Assembly: GCA_001303415.1 (NCBI GenBank)
Contig: LJTN01000011.1
Coordinates: 1-64,000 of the forward strand
DNA: 64,000 bases
Reading direction: 5' to 3'
From: Myxococcales bacterium SG8_38
GTDB taxonomy: Bacteria; Myxococcota_A; Polyangia; Polyangiales; Houyiibacteriaceae
In this document: in pieces, positions 47,144 through 58,386 of the stretch
Layout: each line of letters starts with the position of its first letter
How positions within the stretch are numbered: the first letter of the stretch is position 1
The notes under the pieces: model-generated
What the model saw: only the letters and a program-made list of their open reading frames with translations
Databases searched by the model: none
What the model was told of the DNA's origin: nothing
Translations under genes and position numbers: made by a program

Positions 47144-47662
47144 TTATTCCACGTTATCAGGCGGCTGGTCTTTCGAGGAGGTCTCTTTGGACGAGCCATG
47201 ACGGAGCTTCGATTCGAGCTCCTCGATTCGAGCCTGGAGCCTCAGCACCTCGCTCTGCAGCTGTCGGACGTGAGCGGTCGCGTTCTCCAACACGGCGCGC
47301 ACGCGATCATCGGCTGCGCTGTAGACCTCGGCACCGAGCTCTTCGGCTCGGCCCACGAGCCTCCCCACCGGGCTTTCCTTGAAGGAGGAGATGAGCTTTT
47401 GCCGTCCTTGCTGTATGAAATCCCGAAGGCTTTGCACGGACCATGCCGTGGCGTTTCCGCTCTTCTGCTCCTCGTAGATGATCTGTGCGAGGGTGACCTT
47501 GGTCATGTCGCGCTGCGAGCGGTTGTCGAGCACCTTGACCTCTTCGCCACTCCGAACGAGCTCGGCGATGCGATCCAGGGTCACGTACTTGCTGTCCCGC
47601 GTGTCGTACAACTTACGATTCGCGTACCGCTTGATGACACGAGCTCTTTCTGCCTCAGCCAT
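47144..47662 (-). CDS. PhaR-like polyhydroxyalkanoate synthesis regulator domain protein
   Basis: 172 residues. The N-terminal PHB/PHA accumulation regulator DNA-binding domain is clear: VIKRYANRKLYDTRDSKYVTL and RIAELVRSGEEVKVLDN. The rest is a coiled-coil-like helix (AHVRQLQSEVLRLQARIEEL). It would sense or regulate PHA granules, yet no phaC, phaB or phasin is within the window, so the role here is open. It precedes the ECF sigma gene on the same strand. Confidence 0.88.
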   Translation of the reverse strand: MAEAERARVIKRYANRKLYDTRDSKYVTLDRIAELVRSGEEVKVLDNRSQRDMTKVTLAQIIYEEQKSGNATAWSVQSLRDFIQQGRQKLISSFKESPVGRLVGRAEELGAEVYSAADDRVRAVLENATAHVRQLQSEVLRLQARIEELESKLRHGSSKETSSKDQPPDNVE

Positions 47663-47753
47663 GGCTGGATCAGGCTAGCGTGGCGACGCACCGCGTCAAG
47701 CTGGCGCTTTCGGCGGCCGTAGTTAGGCTTGGCATTTGGGGGGATCGGCGGGC

Positions 47754-48512
47754 ATGCAAGGCACGAAGGGCTTCGCGGACTTGTTCCAACGCCTGGCGCG
47801 CGTGGACGAGATCGAAATGCGCGTCGGCCTGATTTGCGAGCGCTTGCAGTCGCTGCCGGACGAGGAGGCGCTTGCCCTCGTCGACGAGGCCCATCGGGGC
47901 GCTTCGCTGGGCGCAGGGGATGCGCAGGCGGTTTTCATGGCCCTCGGCTGGGCCCTGTTCGAGCCGAGGTTGGCCGTGAGACGACCGGCGCTCGGGGCGA
48001 GCGCGCGAGACGCCAATCTGCATCACGTCGCCGATTTCCTTACGCCGCCTCTGCCGGCGGATGCCACCGAAGAGAACAAACGTCGCATTCCCGACTTCGG
48101 GCGCGGACGGCCGTTGACGCTCGGCGAACGCAAGGCGCTTGCCCGAACGCACGACCGCTCTCTGATTCAACGTGTGGTGCGCGACCCGCACCCGCATGTC
48201 ATTCGCATCCTCCTCGACAACCCGTCGCTCACCGAGCGCGACGTCGTGCGGGTCTGTGCGTTGCGGCCGAACGATCCAGAGGTGTTGCGAGCCGTCTATC
48301 AGCATCGTCGCTGGGTCGTGCGCTACCGTCCGCGCAACGCCATCGTTCGCAACCCCGACACGCCGCTCGACATCGCGCTGCTGCTCGCTCCACTGCTGCG
48401 CCCGAGCGAGCTCAAGGAAGCCGTCGCCTCGTCCGAGCTAGCTCCTCCTTTGCGCCTGAGCTGCCGGTGGATCTTGGAGCTTCGCGACGCGCGCGGAAGT
48501 GATGTCGGCTGA
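47754..48512 (+). CDS. Hypothetical protein, HEAT-like repeats
   Basis: 252 residues from ATG 47754 (MQGTKGFADLFQRL); a TTG at 47736 is an alternative start. No signal or membrane segment. The C-terminal half has helical repeats with the rhythm DPHPHVIRILLDNPSLTE, RPNDPEVLRAVYQHRRWV, NPDTPLDIALLLAPLL, in the style of DUF2336 or leucine-rich-variant (HEAT-like) proteins. Family not certain. Convergent with tatA, 7 bp apart. Confidence 0.68.
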   Translation: MQGTKGFADLFQRLARVDEIEMRVGLICERLQSLPDEEALALVDEAHRGASLGAGDAQAVFMALGWALFEPRLAVRRPALGASARDANLHHVADFLTPPLPADATEENKRRIPDFGRGRPLTLGERKALARTHDRSLIQRVVRDPHPHVIRILLDNPSLTERDVVRVCALRPNDPEVLRAVYQHRRWVVRYRPRNAIVRNPDTPLDIALLLAPLLRPSELKEAVASSELAPPLRLSCRWILELRDARGSDVG

Positions 48513-48519
48513 GGAGCCG

Positions 48520-48756
48520 TTACTTGCTCTCGACCTTGTCCACGACCTCGGCGTCCTCCGCTCTGGAGGCTGCCTTGGGAGGGACCTGCTTTTCGGCCGG
48601 GGTTACGTCGATGTCGTCGTCGGTGTTGAGGCCCCGCTTCAGGTTACGGATGGCTTTTCCGATACCTTCACCGATTTGAGGCAGCCGTCCGGCGCCGAAA
48701 ATCAGCATCACGATCAGAAAAACGATGACTAACTCGCCAAATCCCAGATTGGGCAC
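48520..48756 (-). CDS. tatA: Twin-arginine translocase subunit TatA/E
   Basis: 78 residues. The N-terminal helix and FGAGRLPQIGEGIGKAIRNLKRG are the TatA hallmarks, with the amphipathic helix after the FG motif. A charged tail follows. No tatB or tatC is adjacent; Tat components are often split in this group (known for the system). It exports folded proteins. Confidence 0.9.
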   Translation of the reverse strand: MPNLGFGELVIVFLIVMLIFGAGRLPQIGEGIGKAIRNLKRGLNTDDDIDVTPAEKQVPPKAASRAEDAEVVDKVESK

Positions 48757-48837
48757 GTACTCCCCTCCGTTTCAATCCACGGTACGCTGCGAGCTGCCGG
48801 TCTGCAAGCCCACCGGTGTGGTATGGGAAGGCCCGAA

Positions 48838-49617
48838 ATGGACAGCTATCGCAGTCTCGACCCCGCCGGCGTTCGCGGGGTCGTGTTCGACATCGACGAC
48901 ACGGTGACCCGAAATGGGGTCCTGGAACCCGATGCGTATGCGGCCATGCACCAATTGGCCGGGGCGGGAGTGCACCTCGTCGCAGTCACGGGCCGTCCCC
49001 TCGGGTGGACGGACGTCATCGTCCGACAGTGGCCGGTCCAAGTGGCCGTCGGGGAAAACGGCGCTGGCTGGACGTGGGTCGACGCCGCGGGAGCGCATGA
49101 GGGCTATTTCAGCAGCGAGCCGGAACGGGTCCGGCAGGCGGCGCTGCTCGACAGGGTACGACGCGAGGTGGCGGCGGCCATGCCGCAGGTGACGGTGGCG
49201 CAGGACGATCGGGCGCGCCGATGCGACCTGGCGTTCGACATCGGCGAGTGGGTGTCTCTGCCTCGGGCGGAGATCGATGCACTGATCGCGCTCATCGAGG
49301 GGCTCGGTCTGCGCACCACCGAGTCGACGGTCCACGTGCACGCGGTGCCAGGACCTTGGGACAAGGCTTCGGGCGCCGTGCGTGCGCTTCGAGACGCGCT
49401 CGGAGTGGATGTGTCGGCGGAGCTCGATCGCTGGGTGTTTGTAGGAGACAGCGGAAACGACGCTGCCGCATTCGAACGGTTTCCGCGGAGCGTCGGCGTC
49501 GCCAACGTCCGGGAGCACCTCGACCGGCTTCCCGTTCCTCCCCGCTACGTCACCGACGGGGATCGGGGACGCGGCTTTGCCGAGCTCGCAGCGCATCTGG
49601 TGGGCCGTCGTGCCTAA
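48838..49617 (+). CDS. HAD-superfamily hydrolase (Cof/sucrose-phosphatase-like)
   Basis: 259 residues from ATG 48838, with GGAAGG upstream (48826); an ATG at 48823 is the alternative. Motif I is GVVFDIDDTVTRNG, motif II VAVTGRPLGW, and the metal motif is WVFVGDSGNDAAAF. The cap insert of about 110 residues places it in the HAD-IIB group, which act on sugar phosphates. Substrate unknown. It ends just before the methyltransferase gene on the same strand. Confidence 0.9.
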   Translation: MDSYRSLDPAGVRGVVFDIDDTVTRNGVLEPDAYAAMHQLAGAGVHLVAVTGRPLGWTDVIVRQWPVQVAVGENGAGWTWVDAAGAHEGYFSSEPERVRQAALLDRVRREVAAAMPQVTVAQDDRARRCDLAFDIGEWVSLPRAEIDALIALIEGLGLRTTESTVHVHAVPGPWDKASGAVRALRDALGVDVSAELDRWVFVGDSGNDAAAFERFPRSVGVANVREHLDRLPVPPRYVTDGDRGRGFAELAAHLVGRRA

Positions 49618-49627
49618 GCGGGACGAG

Positions 49628-50437
49628 ATGGCTGCTCCGATCGGCTCGCAAGCGCACTACCTCGACGGCCGTTACTACGACCAGGCCTACCGGCGCCGCC
49701 GACACGACGTCCGCTTCTACGCTGGGCTTGCCGTCGAGTCCGGAGGACCGGTGCTCGAGCTCGGCGCCGGCACGGCGCGCGTGGCGCAAGCCATCGCCAA
49801 AGAAGGAATCGACATCGTCTGTGTGGAGCCCATGGAGCCGATGCTGGCGCAAGCAAGGGAGCGCTTGGCCCGGTTGCCGCGCCAGGTGCGAGCCCACGTC
49901 GAGCTTCGCAAAGGGAACCTGGAAAGCCTCCGTCTTCGCCGCCGGTTTCCGCTGGTGATCGCTCCATTCAACGTCTGGATGCACCTCTACACGCGCGAGC
50001 AGGTGGAGCGGGGGTTTGCAACCGTACGTCATCATCTCACGCGGAGCGGGCGCTTCGTGTTCGATGTCCTCCTGCCCGACCCGATCAGCCTGGCGCGAGA
50101 CCCGTCCAGGCGTTATCGGGGCGGCGAAGTCCCCCACCCTCGGAACGGCGTGCGGTATCGATATGGCGAGTACTTCAGCTACGACCCGTTGACGCAAATC
50201 GAAACCATCATCATGGATTTCGAGCACCCCGAAGATGCCGCTTCGTCATTTTGCACGCCGCTCACGCAGCGGCAGTTCTTCCCCGCCGAGCTGGAGGCGC
50301 TGCTTCACTACAACGGCTTCACGATCGAATCGCACACCGGTGATTTCCAAGGGAAACCGATCACGGCAGCGACCGAGTCCCAGGTGATCGTCGCGCGCCT
50401 ACGTCGGCCCTACTCGCGCAGCAGCACGTCGCAGTAG
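49628..50437 (+). CDS. Class I SAM-dependent methyltransferase
   Basis: 269 residues from ATG 49628, with a purine-rich GGGACGAG ahead; a GTG at 49610 is possible. HYLDGRYYDQAYRRRRHDVRFY leads to motif I VLELGAGTARVAQAIA and IVCVEPMEPMLAQAR. IAPFNVWMHLYTREQVERGF is the substrate-side region. This is a common small-molecule methyltransferase type with unknown substrate. The end overlaps the convergent sulfotransferase by 28 bp. Confidence 0.88.
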   Translation: MAAPIGSQAHYLDGRYYDQAYRRRRHDVRFYAGLAVESGGPVLELGAGTARVAQAIAKEGIDIVCVEPMEPMLAQARERLARLPRQVRAHVELRKGNLESLRLRRRFPLVIAPFNVWMHLYTREQVERGFATVRHHLTRSGRFVFDVLLPDPISLARDPSRRYRGGEVPHPRNGVRYRYGEYFSYDPLTQIETIIMDFEHPEDAASSFCTPLTQRQFFPAELEALLHYNGFTIESHTGDFQGKPITAATESQVIVARLRRPYSRSSTSQ

Positions 50438-51402
50438 TATTTCACGCGCTTGATCAGCTTGCCGTGCGGGCGCTTGTGAATGTCCTTCTTGAGCGACAGC
50501 ATGATGCGGCGCTGCAACGTGTAGCTGTTGCGCGGCGGCTTGGGAGGCGGGCCTCCGCCAGCGGCCTCCACCGACGCCCACACGGCGTCGACGGGCCACC
50601 CCCAGACCTCGAGATCAGCCGGATCGAGGCGAGCCATCATCTCTTCGGCCAACGCTCGCTTGTCGGCGTCGGCAGCGAGCTCGGCCGCCCATTTGTCGAC
50701 GCTGGCCGTCACGGGGCGGCCTTGCCTGTTGACGGTGATGGGATCACCCATTCCCCTTTTTGCTGGGCCGGCCCTGCCATAATCGACGGCTTCCGGCTCG
50801 TGCTCGAGCCCGAGAAACGCGAAGACCCGCTCTAGCTGCGCGTCCGGATCGGTGACCAGGTCTTCATAGGCGACTTGAAGCAAGGGAACGGGTCGCATTC
50901 GCACGAAGGCGGCCATCGCGGGCACGTAACGCTCGAGAATCGGATTGAAGGCATGCGCCTCGCGCCAGTTGCCATTGAAAAAGCTGTTGGCGTACGAGCT
51001 GAAGACGGCCAGCGGATGACGGGTGAGCACCACGTATTTCGCATCCGGATAGAGACGATGAAGAAACGGCAGCACGAGCGCGTTGGCAGGCGTCTTGTCG
51101 AGAAAGTAGCTGCGATTGCTCTTTTTCAACATTCGCCCGTAGAGCGTGTCGGTGTAGCAGCGCAACGCATCCAGGTAGTCCTGCTCGCCATTTGGCAAGT
51201 CCTCGATGAACGCTTTCATCGCCTCGGCGGCATTGATGTGATCGTACGGCGCCTTGTCCACGTTGTAGTACACGCCGAGATGCGCAATTGGCGTGACTAG
51301 GTGTGGCTCGGGATGCGTGTAGATCTCCGAATGCGCACCCATCATTCGCTGAAGCAGCGTCGACCCCGCGCGCGGTGGAGAGATGACGAAGATCAACGAC
51401 AT
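50410..51402 (-). CDS. Sulfotransferase-family protein
   Basis: 330 residues. The 5' phosphosulfate-binding motif is SPPRAGSTLLQRMM near the N-terminus and the 3'-phosphate motif is YVVLTRHPLAVFSSYANS around residue 125. FLDKTPANALVLPFLHRLYP lies between. No signal peptide. PAPS-dependent sulfation of an unidentified acceptor is expected. It starts 6 bp after the aconitase stop and is likely cotranscribed, although the two functions are unrelated. Confidence 0.87.
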   Translation of the reverse strand: MSLIFVISPPRAGSTLLQRMMGAHSEIYTHPEPHLVTPIAHLGVYYNVDKAPYDHINAAEAMKAFIEDLPNGEQDYLDALRCYTDTLYGRMLKKSNRSYFLDKTPANALVLPFLHRLYPDAKYVVLTRHPLAVFSSYANSFFNGNWREAHAFNPILERYVPAMAAFVRMRPVPLLQVAYEDLVTDPDAQLERVFAFLGLEHEPEAVDYGRAGPAKRGMGDPITVNRQGRPVTASVDKWAAELAADADKRALAEEMMARLDPADLEVWGWPVDAVWASVEAAGGGPPPKPPRNSYTLQRRIMLSLKKDIHKRPHGKLIKRVKYYCDVLLRE

Positions 51403-51408
51403 GGTGCC

Positions 51409-54096
<2,688 letters not shown>

Positions 54097-54163
54097 ACCC
54101 GAGTGCCTACCACGGGCAGTCTGGCGCGTCAGCCCGGTCCTCGGCTATTCTTGGAATCGCTGC

Positions 54164-54192
54164 GTGACAAGCGCCAAGAGAAGCGCTACATG
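54164..54192 (+). promoter_or_regulatory. Candidate tRNA-Cys promoter
   Basis: GTGACA at 54164-54169 and TACATG at 54187-54192 are 17 nt apart, ending 12 bp before the mature tRNA. Called by eye. Confidence 0.3.
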
Positions 54193-54204
54193 GTGCAGCC
54201 GTCG

Positions 54205-54276
54205 GGCGCCGTAGCCAAGTGGTAAGGCAGAGGTTTGCAAAACCTCCATTCGCTGGTTCGAATCCAGTCGGCGCCT
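54205..54276 (+). tRNA. tRNA-Cys (anticodon GCA)
   Basis: A full cloverleaf folds: acceptor GGCGCCG with CGGCGCC, D-arm GCC and GGC, anticodon arm GAGGT with ACCTC around the loop TTGCAAA (anticodon GCA), T-arm CTGG with CCAG around TTCGAAT. CCA is not encoded; the bases after the acceptor are TCCG. It lies 108 bp past the divergent acnA start. Confidence 0.93.
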
Positions 54277-54469
54277 CCGAAGAAACCAGGCAAAGCGACC
54301 GGGTGAAGAATTGCGGACGCCGCAATCATTTCGTCCGTGCTCGGGCAAACGCACTGCTTGCACCTCACTCACGAGCAATTCCTCAAGAAAGACAGCGCTG
54401 CTCCTAGGCATAGGTATTGCACCGACACCAACCGGCCTCAGCGGCGGGGACGCAAGACGGGAGGTTGTG

Positions 54470-54811
54470 ATGCGGTACTTGGTCGAAACGCTTTGCGTGC
54501 TGGTGCTGGTTGTCATGCCAACGGCGTGTGGTGGTGACGGGAATTCGGGCGTGTGCGAGTCATTCTGTGCGAAAGAGGCTGAATGCTATCCTCCCGAAGA
54601 ACAGATTCCCAGGTGTGAGCAGTATTGTCGTTATGTTCTCGATGTGAGCGCGGACACTAGCTCTGAATGCGAGTCCGCCGCGGCGGGCGCGTTTGAGTGT
54701 GTCGGCGACCTGCCAACGTGTGAGGACGTGGACGCCTACTGGTTCGAGGAGCCGTTCGATAGCTACCCCTGCAAGGCCGCCGACGACAATTTCGAATCCG
54801 CTTGCTTCTAA
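54470..54811 (+). CDS. Small cysteine-rich lipoprotein
   Basis: 113 residues from ATG 54470, GGGAGG ribosome-binding site at 54459-54464. Lipobox PTAC predicts a short lipid anchor (VLVVMPTACGG). Ten cysteines occur after it in CESFCAKEAECYPPEEQIPRCE-type pairs, so several disulfides are likely. No known family. Two short ORF-free stretches flank it (54277-54469, 54812-55082) in which I see no gene. Confidence 0.65.
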   Translation: MRYLVETLCVLVLVVMPTACGGDGNSGVCESFCAKEAECYPPEEQIPRCEQYCRYVLDVSADTSSECESAAAGAFECVGDLPTCEDVDAYWFEEPFDSYPCKAADDNFESACF

Positions 54812-55082
54812 GCGACGTGGGTGCACGTCCACGAGTGCTGCCGTTTTCGAAGCGTCGCAAAAACAGAAGCGCCCCGTTGTCAACCCATTCAGCACGTGCG
54901 TAAACAATTACGTATGTCGCTTTCGGACATGCGCCTGACGGTCTCGACAACGTCAAAGTCAATCCACCGTTGGTCGTTGGTGGCGACGTCTTCGAGTTCG
55001 AGTGGCGGCCATGAGGTGGGGCGATCTGATGCGCGAGTTCTCACGCTCGGACTAGCGCTAGAGGCTCCGTGTCTCGGCGTCG

Positions 55083-56192
55083 CTATTTCGGAAGGTCTGG
55101 TTGCTCCAAGGTGCCACCGCAGTCGAGCGCGCCGAGAAAGGCGACGAGCGCTGCGTGCTCGGCATCGCTGAGGCCTCGGTCGGCTAGGAGCGCGGTCTTG
55201 TTCTTGTTGTCGATCCCGCCGCTCGCCATGATCCGCACGGCTTCCTGGAGCGTTGCCACGGACCCATCGTGAAAGTAGGGAGCGCTCTTGGTGACGTTCC
55301 GCAGCGAGGGGATCTTGAATGCGGCCCAGTCGGCGTCTCGTTGCGTAACTGCGTAGCGTCCCACGTCGACCTGGTCCTCTGGCTTGCCCGCAGTGCCGAT
55401 GCCGACGTTGTAGTAGAGCCCTCCGGGCGCCGCCATCGCGCTCGAAAAGAGCGGCGGGGCGTGACACACGGCGCACTGACCCTTGCCCATGAACAGCGCC
55501 CAGCCTTCCCTTTGCCGATCGGTGAGCGCGCTCTCGTCGCCTTCGGCGTAGCGGTCGTAGGCCGTGTCGTCGCATATCAGCGTCCGCTCGTAGGCAGCGA
55601 TGGCCTTGGCCACGGTGTCGGGCGTCATGCCTTCATCGGGAAAGACCTCGGCGAATTGCTTCTTGTAGCCCCGGATCTTGGCGAGCTCTGCGGTCTTCTT
55701 CGCGAGGTTGTCCTTGCCCACGCCCATGTTGCCGCCGCCCCATGCACCCTTGGCTTGCGCCTCGAGGCTGTCCGCGCGCCCGTCCCAGTAAAAGGCGTCG
55801 AAGTATCCCGTGTTCCAGATCACCGGGCTATGGCGCGTGAGCTCCTTGTCCTCGGCGCCCACTGCGAGCGGCGTCTCGCCACCATTGCCGTGCTCGTTCT
55901 GATGGCACGAGTAACAGGATCGGGAACCGTCGACGCTCAAGCGCGCGTCGAAGAAGAGCTGGTGGCCGAGGGCGATCTTGTCTGGCGTCTGTTGATTGTC
56001 CTCGGGGATCTTCATTTCTGGGAACCCCGAGGGAGCCGGTGGCAGCTCTGCCTCTTTCGGCGCCGGTGTCGGCGCTGGCGTCGGCGCCTCGGCTTTCTCT
56101 TCGGCGGGCTTGCCCTTGCAAGCGGAGAGCCCAAAGGCCAACGACGCAGCGATCGCCGCCATCGCCTGCCACTTGATGGATTTGCTCGGCAT
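55083..56192 (-). CDS. Di-haem cytochrome c peroxidase (MauG/CcpA family), lipoprotein
   Basis: 369 residues. Lipobox FGLSACKG (Cys25) replaces the plain signal peptide usual in the family. Two haem c sites are CYSCH and CAVCH. The peroxidase core follows IALGHQLFFDARLSVDGS, GYKKQFAEVFPDEGMTPDTV and FKIPSLRNVTKSAPYFHDGSVATLQEAV. It reduces peroxide using cytochrome c or, in MauG types, oxidises protein side chains. The Pro/Ala/Glu linker after Cys25 would extend it from the membrane. Confidence 0.92.
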   Translation of the reverse strand: MPSKSIKWQAMAAIAASLAFGLSACKGKPAEEKAEAPTPAPTPAPKEAELPPAPSGFPEMKIPEDNQQTPDKIALGHQLFFDARLSVDGSRSCYSCHQNEHGNGGETPLAVGAEDKELTRHSPVIWNTGYFDAFYWDGRADSLEAQAKGAWGGGNMGVGKDNLAKKTAELAKIRGYKKQFAEVFPDEGMTPDTVAKAIAAYERTLICDDTAYDRYAEGDESALTDRQREGWALFMGKGQCAVCHAPPLFSSAMAAPGGLYYNVGIGTAGKPEDQVDVGRYAVTQRDADWAAFKIPSLRNVTKSAPYFHDGSVATLQEAVRIMASGGIDNKNKTALLADRGLSDAEHAALVAFLGALDCGGTLEQPDLPK

Positions 56193-56201
56193 GTCGCAAC
56201 C

Positions 56202-57473
56202 CTAACACGTCACGACCGAGCCATACAGCGACTCGGCCAAGGCGCGTGCCTCGACGATGTTGTCCTCGATCGAGCAATACGTCCAAGACCCGTAACGTCC
56301 GATGGAGTGAATGTCGTGAACGGCGAGCCGCTTCTTTTGGGCCGCGGCCTCTTCGTTCGAGGCCGTGGTGACGTGGACATAAGCCGGATCGAGCACGACT
56401 TGATGAGACGCGATGAGCGTTTGGCCGGTCACTATCCCGCAGGCTCTCAGGTCGTCGAGCACTTGGGCCTTCATTGCGCCGTGATCCCGTTCGGATAGAG
56501 GTGTCTCGCTCGCAAGACCGATCTCGACGTACAGGCTCATTCGGTCGGACCCGAAGATGTTGTCGTAAAAGCCCACACGATAGAAGCACAGCTCCCGCTG
56601 CGGGTAGTAAATCCAATGGACGTCCGTCGGTCCCTTGCGATCGAAGCCGAGGTTGAAGACCAGGACCTTGTTGTGACTGAGCGCGGAGCGGTCGTATTCG
56701 ACACGGCACATCGCCAGCAAGTCAGGCAACGGGGCGCTGCTGATCAACCGCTCGTAGCCGATATCGCGTTTCGTCGTGCGGGCGACCTTGCGAAGAGGAT
56801 CGATCTCGATGACGCGTTCGCCAAGCGCGATGCAGTCGCGGCGGACGCCCTCGGCAAGCGCTTCGATATATTGAATCGCCCCGCCCTCCGGATAGGTGAA
56901 GGTCGCATTGTAGCCTTCGATTTGCCCCCTATCGACGCCACCGAGGATCTCCTCGACGCTCGCATGCGGAAAGAAACGTCCCATCGCTTCCGCGTCGAGC
57001 CGGCCCAAGTCCGTCGCGTAGACCTTTTCGTTGTAGGGGACGAGAAACTTTTCGGCGATGCCTCTCCCGTAGCGCGCATAAAGCATCTCCTGAAAGCTCT
57101 CTCCCTCTTCCGCTGGCCGTTCCAGCAAGCCGCGAATGCATTCCTCGTATTCGGCGGGCGGAAGCTGATGAATGTTCTTCTGGAAGGGAAAGTCGATGAA
57201 GCGGTCCCCATACCAAATGCGGCTGTCACGCTGGATGCGAAGCACCCGGTGGCCGTGCATGCGGGCAACCAAGTACTGCTCGATCTCGGGGTGACGGAAA
57301 TGAAAGAAATGCCCCGAGTAGTCCCAGACGAAGCCGTCTCGCTTCACGGTGCGGCAATAGCCGCCCATCTCGTCCTCGCCTTCGACGATTCGATAGTCGT
57401 CGTCCTCTGCCCAGTCCGCGAATGCGAGGCCGCTGATTCCCGCTCCAATGATCAGCGTGCGAGCCCGTTCCAC
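56202..57473 (-). CDS. FAD-dependent UDP-galactopyranose-mutase/protoporphyrinogen-oxidase-like protein
   Basis: 423 residues. The Rossmann motif ARTLIIGAGISGLAFADW begins at residue 4, with GGYCRTVKRDGFVWDYSGHFFHF following, as in UGM-like flavoproteins. KFLVPYNEKVYATDLGRL and IGRYGSWTYCSIEDNIVEARALAES close it. UGM proper usually has a characteristic WY pair not confirmed here, so substrate stays open. It starts 1 bp after the truB stop. Confidence 0.85.
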   Translation of the reverse strand: MERARTLIIGAGISGLAFADWAEDDDYRIVEGEDEMGGYCRTVKRDGFVWDYSGHFFHFRHPEIEQYLVARMHGHRVLRIQRDSRIWYGDRFIDFPFQKNIHQLPPAEYEECIRGLLERPAEEGESFQEMLYARYGRGIAEKFLVPYNEKVYATDLGRLDAEAMGRFFPHASVEEILGGVDRGQIEGYNATFTYPEGGAIQYIEALAEGVRRDCIALGERVIEIDPLRKVARTTKRDIGYERLISSAPLPDLLAMCRVEYDRSALSHNKVLVFNLGFDRKGPTDVHWIYYPQRELCFYRVGFYDNIFGSDRMSLYVEIGLASETPLSERDHGAMKAQVLDDLRACGIVTGQTLIASHQVVLDPAYVHVTTASNEEAAAQKKRLAVHDIHSIGRYGSWTYCSIEDNIVEARALAESLYGSVVTC

Positions 57474-57474
57474 A

Positions 57475-58386
57475 CTATCGGCTTACCACATCGGATGCCG
57501 GAGCCGTGAACCCGCGGACGATCCGGATGCCGTTGTCCTCTCGACGCCCGAGCGCTACCGGCTCACCGTCAGGACCGAATAGTGCCAACGGCTCTCCCGG
57601 TGAGGCGTCTCGCCACGTGGCCCGAACGATGACCTCGGGCGCGATCGGCCGACCGTGCCGCGCATCCTCTACGCCCTGCTCGGTGAGGTCCACACGGCGG
57701 AGCACCTCGCAGGCCTTCCGCATCGGGATGAGCCGGGCCGCGATCGCCTCCCTGCTGAGCTCGTCGCCCGCGAGCGCACCGTCGAGCGTAAAGGCTCCGC
57801 TGCTCGTGCGTCGCAGCGACTCCACGTGCCCCACCGTTCCAAGCGCGCGTGCGAGGTCCCGCGCGAGGGATCGGACGAAAAAGCCGGTCCCGCAGTGCAG
57901 ATGCAGACGCAAGCGCTCTTCACTCAGGCCCGCGACCTTCGCCTCGTGAAGCTCGACCTCCCGAACTGGCGCCGCGACCTGCTCACCGCGGCGCGCCCGG
58001 CGGTGTAGCGGCGTCCCAGCGACCTTGATGGCGCTCAGGTCGGGCGCCTTCTGCGGATGGCGGCCGATGAATCGCTGCAGGGCCGCATCGACCGCGGCCC
58101 GATCGAGCCGAGGCACGTCGGCCGTGGCGACGACCTCTCCGTCTGCATCGAGCGAATCGGTTTCGGTCCCGAGCGCAATGGTCACGTCGTAGCGCTTGTC
58201 GTCGAGCTGAAGATACGAAACGAGCTTCGTGGCCTCGCCAATGGCGACGACCAACACGCCCGTCGCAAGCGGGTCGAGCGTACCGGCGTGCCCCACCGAG
58301 CGCTGACCCAATGCCCAGCGCACCCGTTGCACGACGTCATGCGAGGTGCATCCGGAAGGCTTGTCGACCACCAGGATGCCGTTCAT
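57475..58386 (-). CDS. truB: tRNA pseudouridine(55) synthase
   Basis: 303 residues from ATG 58386 (MNGILVVDKPSGCTSHDVV). The catalytic Asp38 is in VGHAGTLDPLATGVLVV. Thr and Lys motifs of TruB follow (KRYDVTIALGTETDSLDADG), and GFFVRSLARDLARALGTVGH near residue 180. A PUA-like end is visible (LFGPDGEPVALGRRED). It overlaps the nrnA stop by ATGA. Last gene of the nusA-infB operon. Confidence 0.94.
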   Translation of the reverse strand: MNGILVVDKPSGCTSHDVVQRVRWALGQRSVGHAGTLDPLATGVLVVAIGEATKLVSYLQLDDKRYDVTIALGTETDSLDADGEVVATADVPRLDRAAVDAALQRFIGRHPQKAPDLSAIKVAGTPLHRRARRGEQVAAPVREVELHEAKVAGLSEERLRLHLHCGTGFFVRSLARDLARALGTVGHVESLRRTSSGAFTLDGALAGDELSREAIAARLIPMRKACEVLRRVDLTEQGVEDARHGRPIAPEVIVRATWRDASPGEPLALFGPDGEPVALGRREDNGIRIVRGFTAPASDVVSR

